The position numbers and the translations under genes are program-made. Positions 8,038 to 20,640 of a DNA stretch of 64,000 bases are shown piece after piece. A model generated the notes under the pieces. That model saw only the letters and a program-made list of their open reading frames with translations, did not search any database and had not been told where the DNA came from. Each line of letters begins with the position of its first letter. Position 1 is the stretch's first letter. The DNA is from Cryphonectria parasitica EP155 (lineage: Eukaryota; Ascomycota; Sordariomycetes; Diaporthales; Cryphonectriaceae). Location of the stretch: NCBI RefSeq assembly GCF_011745365.1, contig NW_024468912.1:2418001-2482000 (forward strand), read 5' to 3'.

Positions 8038-9480
8038 CTTTTGGAATTGTTATTTTGATGAAACTAGGCTGAATGCTCTATTTGCTCTGAAATCCTTCAG
8101 AGCAAAAGCTGATATATTTCTTCTCATTCTATTGAGATTGCTTTCAATAGATAGTTTAAGCAAGTTTATAACTTCTCTTATAAAGAAGATAATATTCAGC
8201 TTGTAAGTTATATTTAGTATTTTATTAGCTTTTACTTATATAGCTTTGTATTCTTGAAATGAAGCATTTCTTCTTAATAGCTGATTAGGATATTGCATAT
8301 AATTGCTATATCCCAGCTTATAAGAAAAGGCTTGGCAGTGCAAGCTTATTATAGCTATCTCTGCATCTTATTCTTTTACATTTTGTGCAGTTTCTCTATA
8401 GTTAAGATAGAAAGCTTGCTTTTAGTCTGAATAGCTACTAAATGATTAATAGAAATCAGTAGATTTCAGAATTCGAAGGCAAAATAGTTCGATTGTATAA
8501 AGCAGAGCTGTATTCGAATTGTTATCCAGCAGCATAATTGGAACATTCTCAAAATTCTAATCCTGATTAGCTTTAGCATTTCTAAGCTGATTATTCAGAT
8601 AGTGCTTGCTTGTATAAGCTAGTAGGATATTGCTGAATTTGTATATAGCAATGTAAAATTCTTTTTCAGTTTTTATATTAAGCTAAGATAGAGTATAAGC
8701 TGAAGTTGCTATATTAACTGAAAGAAGAACTTATAAGCGCTTCTATCTAGCTTTATATCTGAGCAGATCTTCCTTATTGAGAATATTAGGAGAGCTAGAT
8801 AGATAAGCTATTGATAGAATATAAAGATATCTTATTAAGAATACATTTTGTTGATTATACTGAGTATAATAATAAAAGGCAGCTATAGTATGCTGCAGAC
8901 TAATATCTTAAGAAACTTCTATATCTAAGAATCTAACCAGATTATAAATATTGAAAAGATATCTGAAAGAATTAGCGCTGAAGATTGTAAGCAAGTATAA
9001 CTTGCAAGAGAATAACTCTGAGAAGTATTTCTTAACAAGTTCTGCTGCTAGATGATTTTCTTTATTTCTTAAACTAAAGTAGAGCGGATAACTCTTAATT
9101 ACTTCAGTTGAATATAGTGCTCTGGGAAAGATAATCCGAAAGCAGTAAGCTTTAATTATTCAGTTTTCTCAGCTATGCTGAATAGATGGGAATAGAGAAT
9201 ACTTGAATTCAGCTATTGCTGCTGAGTTAAAAGGAAAGAGAAAAGAGAAGAATAGCTTTATTGGAAGATAAGCAGTTGCAAGAGAGATTTGTAAAGATAT
9301 AAAATCAAGAAACTGAGAGGATATTAACTGAGGAAGAAAGATAGAAAAGAATGCAGCTTTAGCTAGAGGATCTGTTGAGAAAGATAATATTATATAAGCA
9401 GAGCAGTTAACAATTTGCTCTAATATCAGTATATAGATTTGAAGCAGCGTTGATAAGGAAGAAAAAAAAGAGTATATATA
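8038..9480 (-). pseudogene. Insert X minus-strand frame, unknown protein
   Basis: Read leftwards from about 9480, one frame stays open for roughly 480 codons with about ten stops, all TAA, TAG or TGA explicable by RIP. The part from about 9130 to 8038 looks most protein-like: mixed charged and aliphatic residues, with sections such as NHLAAELVKKYFSELF, LLRYKAR and TAQNVKE. The 9480-9130 part is F/L/S-rich and may only mirror a purine-rich opposite strand, where a plausible coiled coil can be read (about 9120-9560, plus). No family recognised; no DDE, RT, tyrosine-recombinase or helicase motif seen. Confidence 0.3.
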
Positions 9481-9889
9481 TACTTGAGAAAGATGATTGT
9501 AAAGAAATTAAAGAAGAAAGAAGAATAGCTAGCTGCAAATATAGATGAAATAGCTAATTTATTTTATCTAATAATTACTTAAGTAATTTACTGCTTTCTA
9601 TTTGTTACAAAATAAACAGCTTTACTCTTAGCTAAATAGAAGCTATCTAGCAATAAACTGAATAGAAGGCATAGTAACTTAGTTGAATGTATTTATTACT
9701 TATTGCTATCTTATTAATCTTTAGCAATTTATTTAATAATCTCTCTTTTAGTTCATTTTGCTTTTCAATTTGTTCTTTGTATAACAACTTCTCCTTCTAT
9801 CAATCTTTCCTTATTCAGCTTTGCAATATGCTTAAAATGTTTCGAATTATTATTAATACTGTTTTCTCTTTATATATAAATACTGCTTT

Positions 9890-11065
9890 TTAAGAGATTG
9901 ATAAGATTTGAATCTGATTTTCTTCTTCGATTTCTTCTTTTTAGAGCAGTAATTATTACTAGCTTAAGAATGTTTATATTGACTTTCTTGATATTATAAA
10001 CTTTAATATTATTAAGAGAGATCTTAGCTTAATATATGCTTCTTGGAATATCTAAAGCGATATTATATTTTGGAATAACTTACTGCTAAGCTCTAGCTTT
10101 GCTGCTTATTTTGCAAAGCTGAATAATAAGAATTCTATTAAACTGAATTCTATTATAATATATAAAGCTGATTAGAAGCTCTTTAGTAAATATCTTACTT
10201 ATATCTTCTTTCAATCTAAGCAAATAAATTCTCTTCTCATTCAGTTCTATAGTTAGTATAATCTAGTTTCTTATAATTACTACTCTCATTAGTATGCTAC
10301 TGCTTGTATGCTTGTTCAGAAGCAGCAGATTAATATTAACTAACTTTTCCTAGAATGCATCTTAATGAAAAGCTTTTTTAATAAGAAATGCAGCAATTGC
10401 ATTTATTATATAGAATCTGAATATAATTATATTAAAGACTTTCCTTGTATTAAAGAGCGCAGTATATAAATAAGATTTCTATTCTGATATTCTTAATTAG
10501 ATTTGAATATATACTAATTATTATTCTTCTTGCAGTATTAGCACTTATTCTACTAATTTAGCTCTTAATATATAATTAAGATAGATTCTTAAATTAATTT
10601 CAATACTAATATTAAGCATATTATTAAAGCTTAATATAAGCTTATACAAAATAAAGGTATTGTATATAATCAGATTAAATAAGTTTCTCTTATACTAAGG
10701 AAATAATATCTATAGAATACTATAAATCTTATAATCAATTATAGTTGCAATGCTCAAAAAGATTACTGCTAATTTTATTTATATAGATTAGCAAGAAGAG
10801 TACTGCTTCTTCTGCTTTCAAGAAAGGAGTATCTGAATCTGAGCAAGCAGCTCTATAATCTGTATCTCGCAGTAAGAATAAAAGCAAAAGCAAGGCTGTA
10901 GTAGAATCTTGTATTGAGAAACGAGCTAAATTCGTTCAGTTTCAAGATTCTTTCTCTATTTTTAATAATAATTCTTCAGCAAATAATATAAATAATATAG
11001 ATCTGAATAGAATAAGAAGAGAGCTATTAAATAATATTTACGAATATTTTAGTAATAAGAATGAT
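9890..11065 (+). pseudogene. Insert X plus-strand frame with Cys cluster, unknown protein
   Basis: From about 9890 to 10800 one plus-strand frame is interrupted almost only by TAA/TAG, the pattern of a Gln-containing gene after RIP. Near 10390 it reads KKCSNCIYYIESEYNYIKDF followed by PC, a CX2C plus later Cys with Tyr where His may have been (CAT to TAT), possibly a zinc knuckle. A frameshift near 10790 leads into another frame open to 11065, Ser/Lys-rich (KKSTASSAFKKG, then SKNKSKSKAVVESC) and ending NIYEYFSNKNDI. This could be a Gag-like or other nucleic-acid-binding protein. The family is not recognised. Confidence 0.35.
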
Positions 11066-11083
11066 ATATAAAAGTAAGGAGTT

Positions 11084-12333
11084 TTTATAGATTGCAGTAT
11101 TTCTTTAGCATTCTGCATTTTTCATGCATTGCATTCCAATATACTGCAATTTTTAAATAATGAAAATAGCTTCAGAACTAGTTAATATGCTCTGTGCTGA
11201 ATGCTTTGAAATTTTTAAGTGAGTTTATAGTATTCTGTAGCAAGTAATAGCAGATGATATTTCATTCCTTCTTTTTCAGCAAAATATACAAAATGAAATA
11301 GAAAAGATAAAAAGAAAATATATTTTGTAAATAAAAAAGAAATATAGATAGAAAGAAATCAATCTTTTCTATAAGCTAGGAATGCTGATTTAGTTAGAAT
11401 TGATATAAATATCCTATTTCTATCTGCTTTCTTCTATTCTTGCTTTTTCTTCTCTGCTGCTTATATAAAATATTTATTATTACTAACTCCATTTCTATTC
11501 TTAGCATTATTATCCGCTTTAATTGCTAGATTAATAATCTCTGAATTAGAACTAGTTTAGCTAGATATAGAATTGTACTTAATAATATCTGGAATTCAGA
11601 ATATAGTATTATTGCTTGAATCTGCTTTCTGAATTTCAAGGATATTATTATCTGATTCTTCTTGCTAGAAAGCTTTTATTGAATCCAGCTTTTCTGCTAA
11701 TAGTTAGCCAGATTGAAGCTTGATATCTTCTTCTTAGAGCATAAGCATCTCAGATTTTCAAATACTATTTATATTCTATATGAACTTTTTGAGATTAATA
11801 GCTAAATATATGCTTTTTAGCAGAACTCCATCTGTGATTTTAAGCTTATAAGCATATTTATCTAGAATCTAAGCAATTAAATATAAACTCTTCTACTTAT
11901 AAAAGATCTTAGTATTGCATAAGTAGCTCATTTTTCGAATATAATTATAAATAAATATAAGATTTCTAATATTCAGTTGAGATTTTCATACTAGATTCTG
12001 CATTTAACTTTTAGCTATAATTTTTTAATAATATGCTTAAACAGCTTCAATTATCTTCTATATATTATCTTTCTTAGCTATAATTATTCTTAACTGCATT
12101 TCAAATACTTTCTAAGGAAATTGATCTTCGATTTATATAAGAACTCTTTATATCAAGATTTCAGTTTCAATTGGAATAAGCAGCTTCTAATCAAAAATCA
12201 AATAAAAAAAGCTGTATTTATGCAACTAGCAAATTATAATCTTTTCAGCGAAAAGTACAAGTTTCAAATACTGCTTTTATTTCTAAGATTAAGCATTAGC
12301 TAGCTTAGTAAGAGTACTTGCTAAGAAAAGATA
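11084..12333 (-). pseudogene. Element D integrase C-terminus, Pol tail and start of ORF3
   Basis: Continuation of D pol left of A2. 12333-11700 encodes the integrase C-terminal region and 11690-11390 the acidic/basic Pol tail matching C 4473-4793 (IPDIIKYNSIS, then AAEKKKQEQKKADR with Gln stops). 11090-11165 is the start of ORF3. Riddled with TAA/TAG. The 60-codon plus-strand frame at 12121-12303 is a shadow of this gene. Confidence 0.6.
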
Positions 12334-12338
12334 ATTAG

Positions 12339-12830
12339 TATAATGAGCACTGCAGCAATCCGAAGATTCCAAAGTATACAAAGGAGGTTTATGCTAACAA
12401 GAGCAGTGTTAAAGTGCTAAGTCCCTGAATACGGAACTGTACAAGTTTCAGTAAGCAATGCAAGTATTCACTGCCTTTGGAGCTATCAGAGTAGAGAGTA
12501 ATCTGATACTTAGATTGATAACTGAAGAGCTATGTATAATGATCTGTCTAATGGTAATGAACGTATGATTATATATTCAGCTTTTCAGTGTAGCTTGCTG
12601 ATGCTTACTGAGGCTTACTGTTGCTCAGTGGTGCTTACTGAGGCTTACTGCTGCTCAGTAGTGCTTACTGAGGCTCGGTGAGCATAGATGAGCTCTTCTG
12701 ATTGGTTGGCCTGTAATTCTAATTCTGAGTTATGTAATCCTTGTGAGTTGTTTGATATTGAGTTATAATATCTGATTCTTGTTTGCTTATAATCTGTTTT
12801 CATGATTTGTATATTGGATGGATTATAATA
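12339..12830 (-). repeat. A2 3' LTR
   Basis: 492 bp. It carries a subtype-specific block of TGCTTACTGAGGCTTACTG-type repeats (about 12600-12680) in the place where A1 has its 43-bp repeats. The terminal TG has become TA by mutation. Confidence 0.88.
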
Positions 12831-12921
12831 TTATCTTTCTTCTATTAATCATTGTTCTCAATAATCTTTTATAAGTATTCAGCAAGTTCTCTGTATATAT
12901 GATTATATCTTTCTAATTGAA

Positions 12922-13596
12922 ATATTGAATAGAATCTTAAATTCTTATATTGATAAATCTTCTTTCTTTATTCTTTTCAAGAAGAGCTTTGCTTATTAGA
13001 AATATTTTGGTTATATTGAATTCAACGGATATAAAATAATGCTATATTCTTTGTATTTGGAAGAAGGGATATTGTATAAGATAGTAGATGGAATAAAGAA
13101 TTGTTTGCAATATATTAAGCAGAATCGTTCCTGCAATGCGGATTGTATACTTGTTTCTTCCTATTAGTATTTCCTTCTAAATATTTTTCTTTATTAACTA
13201 AGACTTTTTCTCTTAGTATTCCGGATTATTAATAAATTAATCTATATTAATGAGTATAAGCTTAAGAAGAAGAAGCAGTTATTAAAACTTCAGGCTTGCA
13301 TAAACAAGTTGCTAGCTTGTTTGTTATAGCTGAAGAAGCAGCAATGCTTTCTTTAGGAGAAGAGGATAAAGCTGGTAAATGAGAGCTTGGAGAAGGAGAA
13401 GCGCAAGCGTATAGCTGCTGAGATGCAGGCTGTAGTTTCTGCAGAGTCTGTTATTGCTTCTAGGAATCCTTTCTCTAGCAGTTTTAACTGGAATTCTGTA
13501 AATATAAGGAATGCAGTAATAGATTAGTTAGATTTTCTGAAGAGCAAGGTCTCTAAGGCTTCTGGATCTCAGTTCAGGGCGGAGTGATTGTTTTAA
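12922..13596 (+). pseudogene. A2 convergent accessory ORF (225 codons)
   Basis: Plus-strand frame opposite to the element's own genes, starting 91 bp from the LTR edge at ATA (an ATG in the other copies) and ending TAA at 13594-13596, which overlaps the pol stop by two bases. It is interrupted by a few Gln-type stops and a TGA. A Cys cluster (NCLQYIKQNRSCNADC) precedes a Lys/Leu/Glu-rich coiled coil (KLKKKKQLLKLQ, LVNESLEKEKRKR) and the conserved C-terminal signature SSFNWNSVNIRNAVID. Same architecture as the copies in J, K and H. Function unknown; a zinc-binding, coiled-coil protein is inferred. Confidence 0.6.
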
Positions 13597-16500
13597 ATAC
13601 TAGCTTTTCTTTTCCAATATTCAGCTACTTTTTCCTAAGTATTTTTGATATTCTTCTGTGATTCTCATAAGTTTTTGCTTGCTAAGTAGCTTTTCCATTT
13701 GATAAGGTATTCTCTCATACTATCCGTACTTCTATACTTGAGAATCTTTTCTATCTTATACTCTGATTCGTTGCTTTCTACTTCTGCTATATTATTCGCT
13801 GATATTTTCTATACTGCTGATTCCAGTAGTAAGATATAGAAAACTGAGTATATTCTTATCTTATAAAGTAATGCTAACTCATAGTTAATTAGAGAAATCT
13901 GTTGCAAGATTTTAAATAGTTCTAACTTCTTATAATCGAGCTTGTTGCTGAATCTAGTTGTTTTAATGTTTTTTCGAAATAGATAGATCTTATCTCTTTT
14001 CTGTAAGATTGGTTTCTCAATTCTCTTGGAGTTTGCGTATTGTACTATTCATTCCTGAATAAATTGTAATTCTAATTAGAGTTCCTTCTGAACTTTCTTA
14101 ATCTTCTTAATTTTTTTATCTGTAGCTTCTGCATTTACTTCTTGCAATGCCTTATAGTAAGCTATTAGATTGTATCTGTAGAGCATAAAGAATAATGATT
14201 TCTTTATTATGCTTATATTCGTGCTATTATAAGCGAACTATATAAGAAGCAATAGATTAATTCAATTATTCTATTTCTGATTAATATAGTATTGAAGATA
14301 TTATTCAATAATCTGATTCATTCTTTCTATTTATTCATCTATTTGCAGATGAAATGCTATAAACATTCTATAATGTATTCCGAGTTATTTTATAAGCAAA
14401 GTTCAAAACTTTGAATTGAACTTTCTGTTTCTATTAGAAATCATTTCTTCTGATATGCTGTAGTTAGCAATAATCATTCTAAGGAATGCATATATAAGTT
14501 TCTCTGCTGTACTGCTTTCCTTATAGAGAAGAAAATAAGCATACTTGCTTAGTCTGCAAATTATTACTAGAATGCTATTATATTATACTTTAATTAAGAA
14601 TTCTTATAAGAGAAATAGCTTGATAATGAAGTTTAAACTAATGAATTGCTAAATAGTTATAAATATTAATAAGAAATGTAGTAGTTTATAAAGCTTATAT
14701 CTTTCTGCTTTATTCTTTTTGCAGCTATTGCATTATTATAGAATGTTTTCAATTCTTTTCCTAAAATCTAATAAACTCTAATATCTTTTAATATATTTAT
14801 AGATTGCTCTAACTCTCTGATATTCATATGCTAATATATTGTATACATTCTTAATATAGTTATCTTGTTCATTTGGAATTATTAATTCTGAATTCTTTTC
14901 TGAGAATTCAATTCTGAAAGCAGCATTCAGTTCTCTATATGCATTAACAAGATTTCCTGATTTATCTTGAATAAAGATGTTCTGTATATCCGAAGAATCT
15001 GCATTTCAATAATCTGATCTTCTATTAAAAGCATTTACCTATTCGTTCTCCAAGTCTTTGTAGTATATAATCTTGAAGTTGAATTGTAAGAGAAATTCTG
15101 CTTATCTGATTTATTGCTTATTCAAAATCTTAGTTATTATGAATATAATCAGATTCTTATAATCCGAGTGAACTATAATTAAGTATTATATGCTAATAAA
15201 ATAGTATTGCTACTTCTTGAAAGCTTTTATTATTATTATGAGTTTCTAATCAGGGATTCCATAGTTAATTTCTAAGCTATTCAACTTCTTTGAAAAATTG
15301 CTTATAATTCTTAGATATTCTTAGTTATTTTGCTAGCTAAGTTGTTCTCCAAGTGCATATCCTAATACATTGATTTCTATTTCAAAGAGTTTATAGAGAT
15401 CTGCTTTATACAGAACTGGTTCTGAAATAATATGCTTAATAATCTTATTGAAAGCTTTCTATGCTTTGAAGATTCATTCGAAAAGCTATTCTTTTTTGAT
15501 AAGATTTGTAAGAAAGTATGCAATCCAGCTGTAGTTCTTAATAAACTGCTTATAAAAGTTAATATATCTGAGAAAAGACTTAATATCTCTGATATTCCTG
15601 AGAATTAGCTAATTCCTGATAGCTTCTATCTTATCTTTCTGTAGCTTAATATATTCTAGCTCAATTGTAAATCCAAAATAATTAATCTTTTGTATATGAA
15701 AGTAACTCTTTGCAAGCTTTACAAGAAGTTTTGCATTTTGAAGTATTTGCAATACTGTTTTTATATATTTCTTATATTCTTCAAGTATTTGAGAATAGAT
15801 AAGGATATTGTTGAAATAGGCAATAATAAACTAATTCAGATGCTTGCATAGAATATGATTAATTATTTTCTAAAATGAAGCTGAAGTATTTATTAAATTA
15901 AAGAGCATAACTAAATATTCGTAGTATTTATAGCATATTCTGAAAGTAGTTTTCCATTCTTTTCCTTTCTTTATTCTGATTAAGTTATAAGCTTCTTTCA
16001 GATTTAGAACTGTAAACCATTATACTCCTTGCAGCTTATTTTATAATTCCTTAATAAGTAGCAATAAATATTAATTCTTAATTATAATATTATTAAATTG
16101 CTTGTAATTAATATATAGCTTAAGCTTGCTATTTTTCTTAGATATAAATAGAATAGAATATTCTGCTAATAATTGCAATAATTGTATATAATCTTTCTTA
16201 AGATTCTCATCGAAATACTTCCTAAGTGCCTCTAGCTATGCCTTATCTAATCTGTAAATAAGGAAGAATTTGAGCTGTTTTCCTTCTTATAGCGGGATCT
16301 TGTAATTGTATAAGCTGTATTCCAGCAATCCTGTATCCAATTCTTTCTGGAATAGTTTCTTGAACTTGTAATATTCTTATAGTATATTTGCAAGTATTGA
16401 TTCTAATTCTTGTGCTGTTTCTGCTATCTGGAGAAATAGTAGATACTGCTGAGCGTGCTTCTTTTCGTTCGTTGTTTTTGAGAGCTTTGAGCGTTCGCTC

Positions 16501-18320
16501 CAGGCTGAACTGAGTACTCGAGAGCTTAGTTTCGAGATTTTTTCTATATAGATTTACAATTCATATTCTGAAGCTTTTCCTTATTGCTTCAGAGCGAACT
16601 AACTTACTGAGGATCTTACTTTCATTGTTTTGCTAATCTATTAGCACTCTAGCACTATTTGGATTTGCTTGTTACTAGATTTTTCTCCTTGAACTGCTAG
16701 CTCTGCTGATTTGAAGATATATATAAAGTTGTTTAAAGCTTCTTTTTCTAAGTATTCTTCAATAACTAGCTTCGATTCTGCGCTGCTGATTGCAACTATC
16801 TCTCTAAGTACAGCTTGTTCTTATAAGAGCTGGCTAGTAGTTTAATTGATTCGAGAATTGTGCTCCTTAAGCCATAAAAGCCCTATAATTAGCTTATGCT
16901 GTGCTATATCTGTAATATCAAAGAAAGCTCTGATTATACATTCTTGAATCAAAACAGATAGATAATTAGTTTCTCTATTGATTACTCCTTAGTTATATGC
17001 AACAGATTATCCTTTTACAATGCTGAGAATATATGAGCATCTCTTTTATCTTCATTATAGTTATGCCTGATTAACGATATATAGAAATATAAAGTTTCCC
17101 TAAGCGCCACTATTCAATAGTATGCTGTATTTGTATTCTTGAATATATATATTAAACTTAATATAAGCATAATCTGTTCTAGAAGCTTCATATAAGAACT
17201 ATTCCGATCTGATTATCTGCAGTCCCTTTACAAGCAATCTTATTCTTTTGAATTTATTAAAAACTGCTTATCCTTCTAAGCCTGCTTCGCTGCTTCTTAA
17301 GCAAGCTTCTTAGCTTGCTTTTGCTTATATCATTATCATTTCTAATCTTTCTTCTATTAATACTAGTTGCAAACTTTATTATTAATATAAATCATGCAGA
17401 ATATCATCTTATACTGCCATCATTCTATCTTTTTATCTATATATTGCATAAAGCAATTATCTAGTAATCCAATGTATGCATTATAATACTATTTATTGAA
17501 AACCTCTCTGAAGCAGAATTTCTATTCTTCAATAATCTGAAGAATTTATTCTGATTCTCTAATAGGAAACTATTCATATTGCATCTTATCTGAGAAATGC
17601 ATTCTGCAGCTATAATAGATGCAGAAGATTCAAGCTAGTTTATAGTATAGATTGTAAAGTAAATCAATTCGAAAATCTTCATCTTGTTATACTTCGATGT
17701 TTTACAAGAGAATGCTAGTAAAGAGCTTCTCTAACTCTATCCTATAGATAAGATATTCAATTTATATTGTTTCCTTATTCCATCTAATGCTAAAAAAGAA
17801 CCTTCTTATAAGCTTCTTAAGTTCATTGTTTACAAGAGACTCTGGTGAACCATTGAATCGCTCGTTCTAGCTTAATCTTTCTATTGCCTGAGAAGCATTT
17901 TCGATATTATTTAGATATTCATACCAATAACTAAGAAAATATCATCCCTTATTCATATTCCTAATTAGGATATTTAGCATAAGTAATAAAGAATATTAAA
18001 GAGTATCATTGCTAAGCTCTTCTTCCAACGCTTAAATGCTCTATTCTACAATATTAAAGCAGTTCGAGTTGCTACTCATAGGAATACTAAGCATACATTC
18101 TCATCCTGCTATTGCTATTTATCTGCAGCATCTAGATTTCTAAGGGAATCATTCTGAATCTTCCTTACTCGAAAAATATATTAAGCAGTTATTATTATAA
18201 CAGAATATTCAGCTAAGACTTCTATAATTAACAGAATCCAATACTTGCTCTGAAAAAGTATTTTTGCTTAGTTGATTAGGTTTCTATTATCAAGTAACAT
18301 TCATCTAGCATTCTTTCTAA
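13593..18320 (-). pseudogene. A2 pol (protease-RT-RNase H-integrase-chromodomain)
   Basis: Read leftwards. Protease near 17230-17080 with LLNSGA for the expected LLDSGA, followed by a KLIIGLLWLKEHN stretch typical of the chromovirus protease-RT linker. The RT active site near 15835-15785 reads YFNNILIYS, so both Asp are lost. RNase H, then integrase. The chromodomain at about 13830-13593 is recognisable by comparison with H. Frequent TAA/TAG. The pol stop TAA (13595-13593) overlaps the stop of the convergent ORF. The chromodomain class directs integration to methylated-histone chromatin in related elements. Confidence 0.75.
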
Positions 18321-19350
18321 ACTAATTGCTATTTATTCTTTCAGAGTTGATAACAGTTGCATGCAATATATCCTTATTTGTTGCAGTTATAGCAAATAAT
18401 GCTATTTCTCTTGCTATACTGCCTGTTAGCAGCATTAAGTTTCATGGGATCAGCATGCATAGTGCTGCTCTAAGCTGTATTGCTATACTGATCTTCATTC
18501 TTGCTTTGGAATTTCTTGCTTATATTAGCTGGAAACTTCTAAGTCTAGCTTCCTTTCTTCTTAAACTTCTCTACTCATCGTTTATACAGACAGTTGTTGA
18601 TGCGAATAGCTTGATTAGAGAACATTGCGAAGTTCTCCAGCCAATCCTGCTTAGAGATTTCATCTTTAATATCATCCTTAAATCCCTTGTAATAATACTT
18701 TATAAGATTCTTATCTTCTTATGAAAATTATACTAAGAATTGCTTAAATCTAACTATATAAACAGAAGCTAACTTAGTCTGCTTAAGATTTATAAGCTGC
18801 TAAGCTATAATGTATTCTTTATTGGAATTATCAAAGATTTTCTTGAAAGCTTTCTCAAAGCTTTCAAAAGAATCAAATATATTCTTAGTATTCTGAATAT
18901 GCATATTAGAATTATTCTGATACTTCAAGTAATTGTATAGAGAAAGCTTATACTAGATAAAAGCATTCTTTTTGAAATGAATCTCTGCAAGAATAACTTT
19001 CTCAGATTCCTTAATAAACTGAGTTTCATAATACAGAAAATACGCTCTGCAGTAGATAAGGAATCCATGTAGCGTTTTTTAATTGCTATTATATATAGCA
19101 AGCTTATTCATCTTATATGCTTTTCCAGCGCTACTAGTAATTACAGAAATAAACTGCGCCTGCTAAGCTTATTAAGCTAGCTAAGCTTGTTGATTAATAA
19201 TAGTAGCGCTCTAAGCTTGCTATTATTCATATAAATCCTAGATATACTGAATAAGCTAGTATATCTGATTAATCAGTTCTTCCTAAGTAGAAGCATATAA
19301 GAATGAAGAGATTTCTGGAGAAGCTATTGTATTCCGTATTGCTCAAGAAG
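18321..19350 (-). pseudogene. A2 gag with degenerate CCHC knuckle
   Basis: Capsid gene, read leftwards from the 5' LTR. The zinc knuckle near 18395-18345 reads CYNC, four residues, then Tyr in place of His, and Cys four residues later, with a TAA inside it. The His-to-Tyr (CAT to TAT) and Gln-to-stop changes fit RIP. The 132-codon plus-strand frame at 18326-18724 is the antisense of this region and has no Gag or other recognisable domain. Confidence 0.7.
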
Positions 19351-19387
19351 ATAATACTGAACTATTCTTGAACAAGAGTTATTAAAA

Positions 19388-19879
19388 TGTAATAAGCATT
19401 GCAATAATCCGAAGATTTCAAAGTATACAAAGAGGATTTATGCTAACAAGAGCAATATTAAAATGCTAAATCTCTGAATACAGAACTGTACAAGTCTTAG
19501 TAAGCAATGCAAGTATTCACTGCTTTTGGAGCTATTAGAGTAAAGAGTAATCTGATATTTAGATTGATAACTGAAGAGCTATGTACGATGATCTGTCTAA
19601 TGGTAATGAACATATGATTATATATCCAGCTCTTCAGTGTAGCTTGCTAATGCTTACTGAGGCTTACTGTTGCTCAGTAATGCTTACTGAGGCTTACTGC
19701 TGCTCAGTGATGCTTACTAAGGCTTGGTAAGCACAGGTGAGCTCTTCTGATTGGTTGGCCTGTAACTCTAACCCTGGGTTACGTAATCCTTGTGGGTTGT
19801 CTGATATTGAGTTATAATACCTGGTTCTTGTTTGCCTGTAACCTGTTTTCGTAACCTGCATGTTGGATGGGTTATAACA
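19388..19879 (-). repeat. A2 5' LTR
   Basis: 492 bp, same length and same GCTTACTGAGG-type repeat block as the 3' LTR. Followed by ATTAG (19880-19884). Confidence 0.9.
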
Positions 19880-19884
19880 ATTAG

Positions 19885-20640
19885 CTTTTACTTGTTCTTA
19901 AGTATAGGAATTGTAACTAAAGATCTGAATAAGCAGGATTTCAAGAGCTCTGATAGTTTTAGCTATCTCAGCCTTGTTTTCTGATTCTCTATTAATAGTA
20001 ATTTTGAGAGAGTATCTGAATACAAGAATAATCTCTTCCAAAATGAACTTCCTTATTTCTGCAGCTGTAGCTTTCTTAAAAGATCTTGCAAGCATATAGC
20101 TAATTAGATTATAGCAAGCTTCTGCAAGATATCTGTAACTGCTATTCTCAGCTATATATTGAATATTAATGCTGATTCTTGTAAAGAGTTAACTTGGAAA
20201 AATTAGGATTACTTCTTCCTTTTATATCTTTGAATTGAATTTTGCATACTTCTTGCAATTCAAAACAGTATTAGCTATATCTATTCAGAGATCTTTTCAG
20301 TAGTAGAGTTGCTTAATATAAGCTATTATAGAATCTCAATCTTAATATTCAAACTTAGCATAATATTCTCTAATAATTCAGTAATAAAGATTAGAATCAT
20401 CTACTATTTATTAGCATAAGAATTTCGTATTAGCGCAGTATTATAAAGCTTGATTAAGTATTTAATACTTTAATACTTTTATTATAAAATTCTTACAATC
20501 TCTCTTAAAAAGTTTTAATAGAATAATCCTATAGCATAAGAACTCTATATACTATTTTAACTATTCTATTCATTAAAGAGTTAGATTTAATAATAATACT
20601 AGATCAGCTCTATCTAAATTTATATTATTAAGCTAAGCAT
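19885..20640 (-). pseudogene. Element D integrase, N-terminal and core
   Basis: Minus-strand integrase of D, cut at the A2 insertion. A section near 20150-19900 reads YRYLAEACYNLISYMLARSF, then KKATAAEIRKFILEE and ENKAEIAKTIRALEI, recognisable as the integrase core of a fungal gypsy lineage in which GYxxLVVARDDLSGWVEARAL-type sequence is usual. The Asp pair has mutated (RDD to CYN). The copy in E (33700-34457) matches it. The frame at 19898-20095 (65 codons) is a true in-frame fragment. Confidence 0.65.

Larger units (their letters stand above)
7958..11075. mobile_element. Insert X, unidentified 3.1-kb insertion in D ORF3
   Basis: Present in D but absent from the colinear element C. It splits ORF3. 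The flanks carry a near-repeat, TAAGAGTT at 7950-7957 and AAGGAGTT at 11076-11083 (the uninterrupted C reads AAGGAGTT), consistent with an 8-10 bp target duplication. I see no clear terminal inverted repeats, no LTR and no poly-A end. It holds long frames on both strands interrupted mainly by RIP-type stops. An 8-10 bp TSD would suit a hAT-like or Mutator-like DNA transposon or a non-LTR element, but no transposase or RT motif was recognised. Confidence 0.5.
12339..19879 (-). mobile_element. Element A2, complete family A chromodomain Ty3/gypsy copy
   Basis: 7541 bp with TSD ATTAG at 12334-12338 and 19880-19884, inserted in the D integrase. Both LTRs are 492 bp. Order on the minus strand: 5' LTR, gag, protease, RT, RNase H, integrase, chromodomain, then the convergent accessory ORF on the plus strand and the 3' LTR. 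RIP-mutated throughout, so not mobile on its own. Confidence 0.9.

Noticed and set aside
18326..18724. 132-codon plus-strand frame (and the similar 136-codon frame at 62319-62729)
   Set aside because: Both lie opposite the gag and CCHC region of family A. The sense strand shows Gag motifs; the antisense product is only a hydrophobic, I/L/S-rich string.
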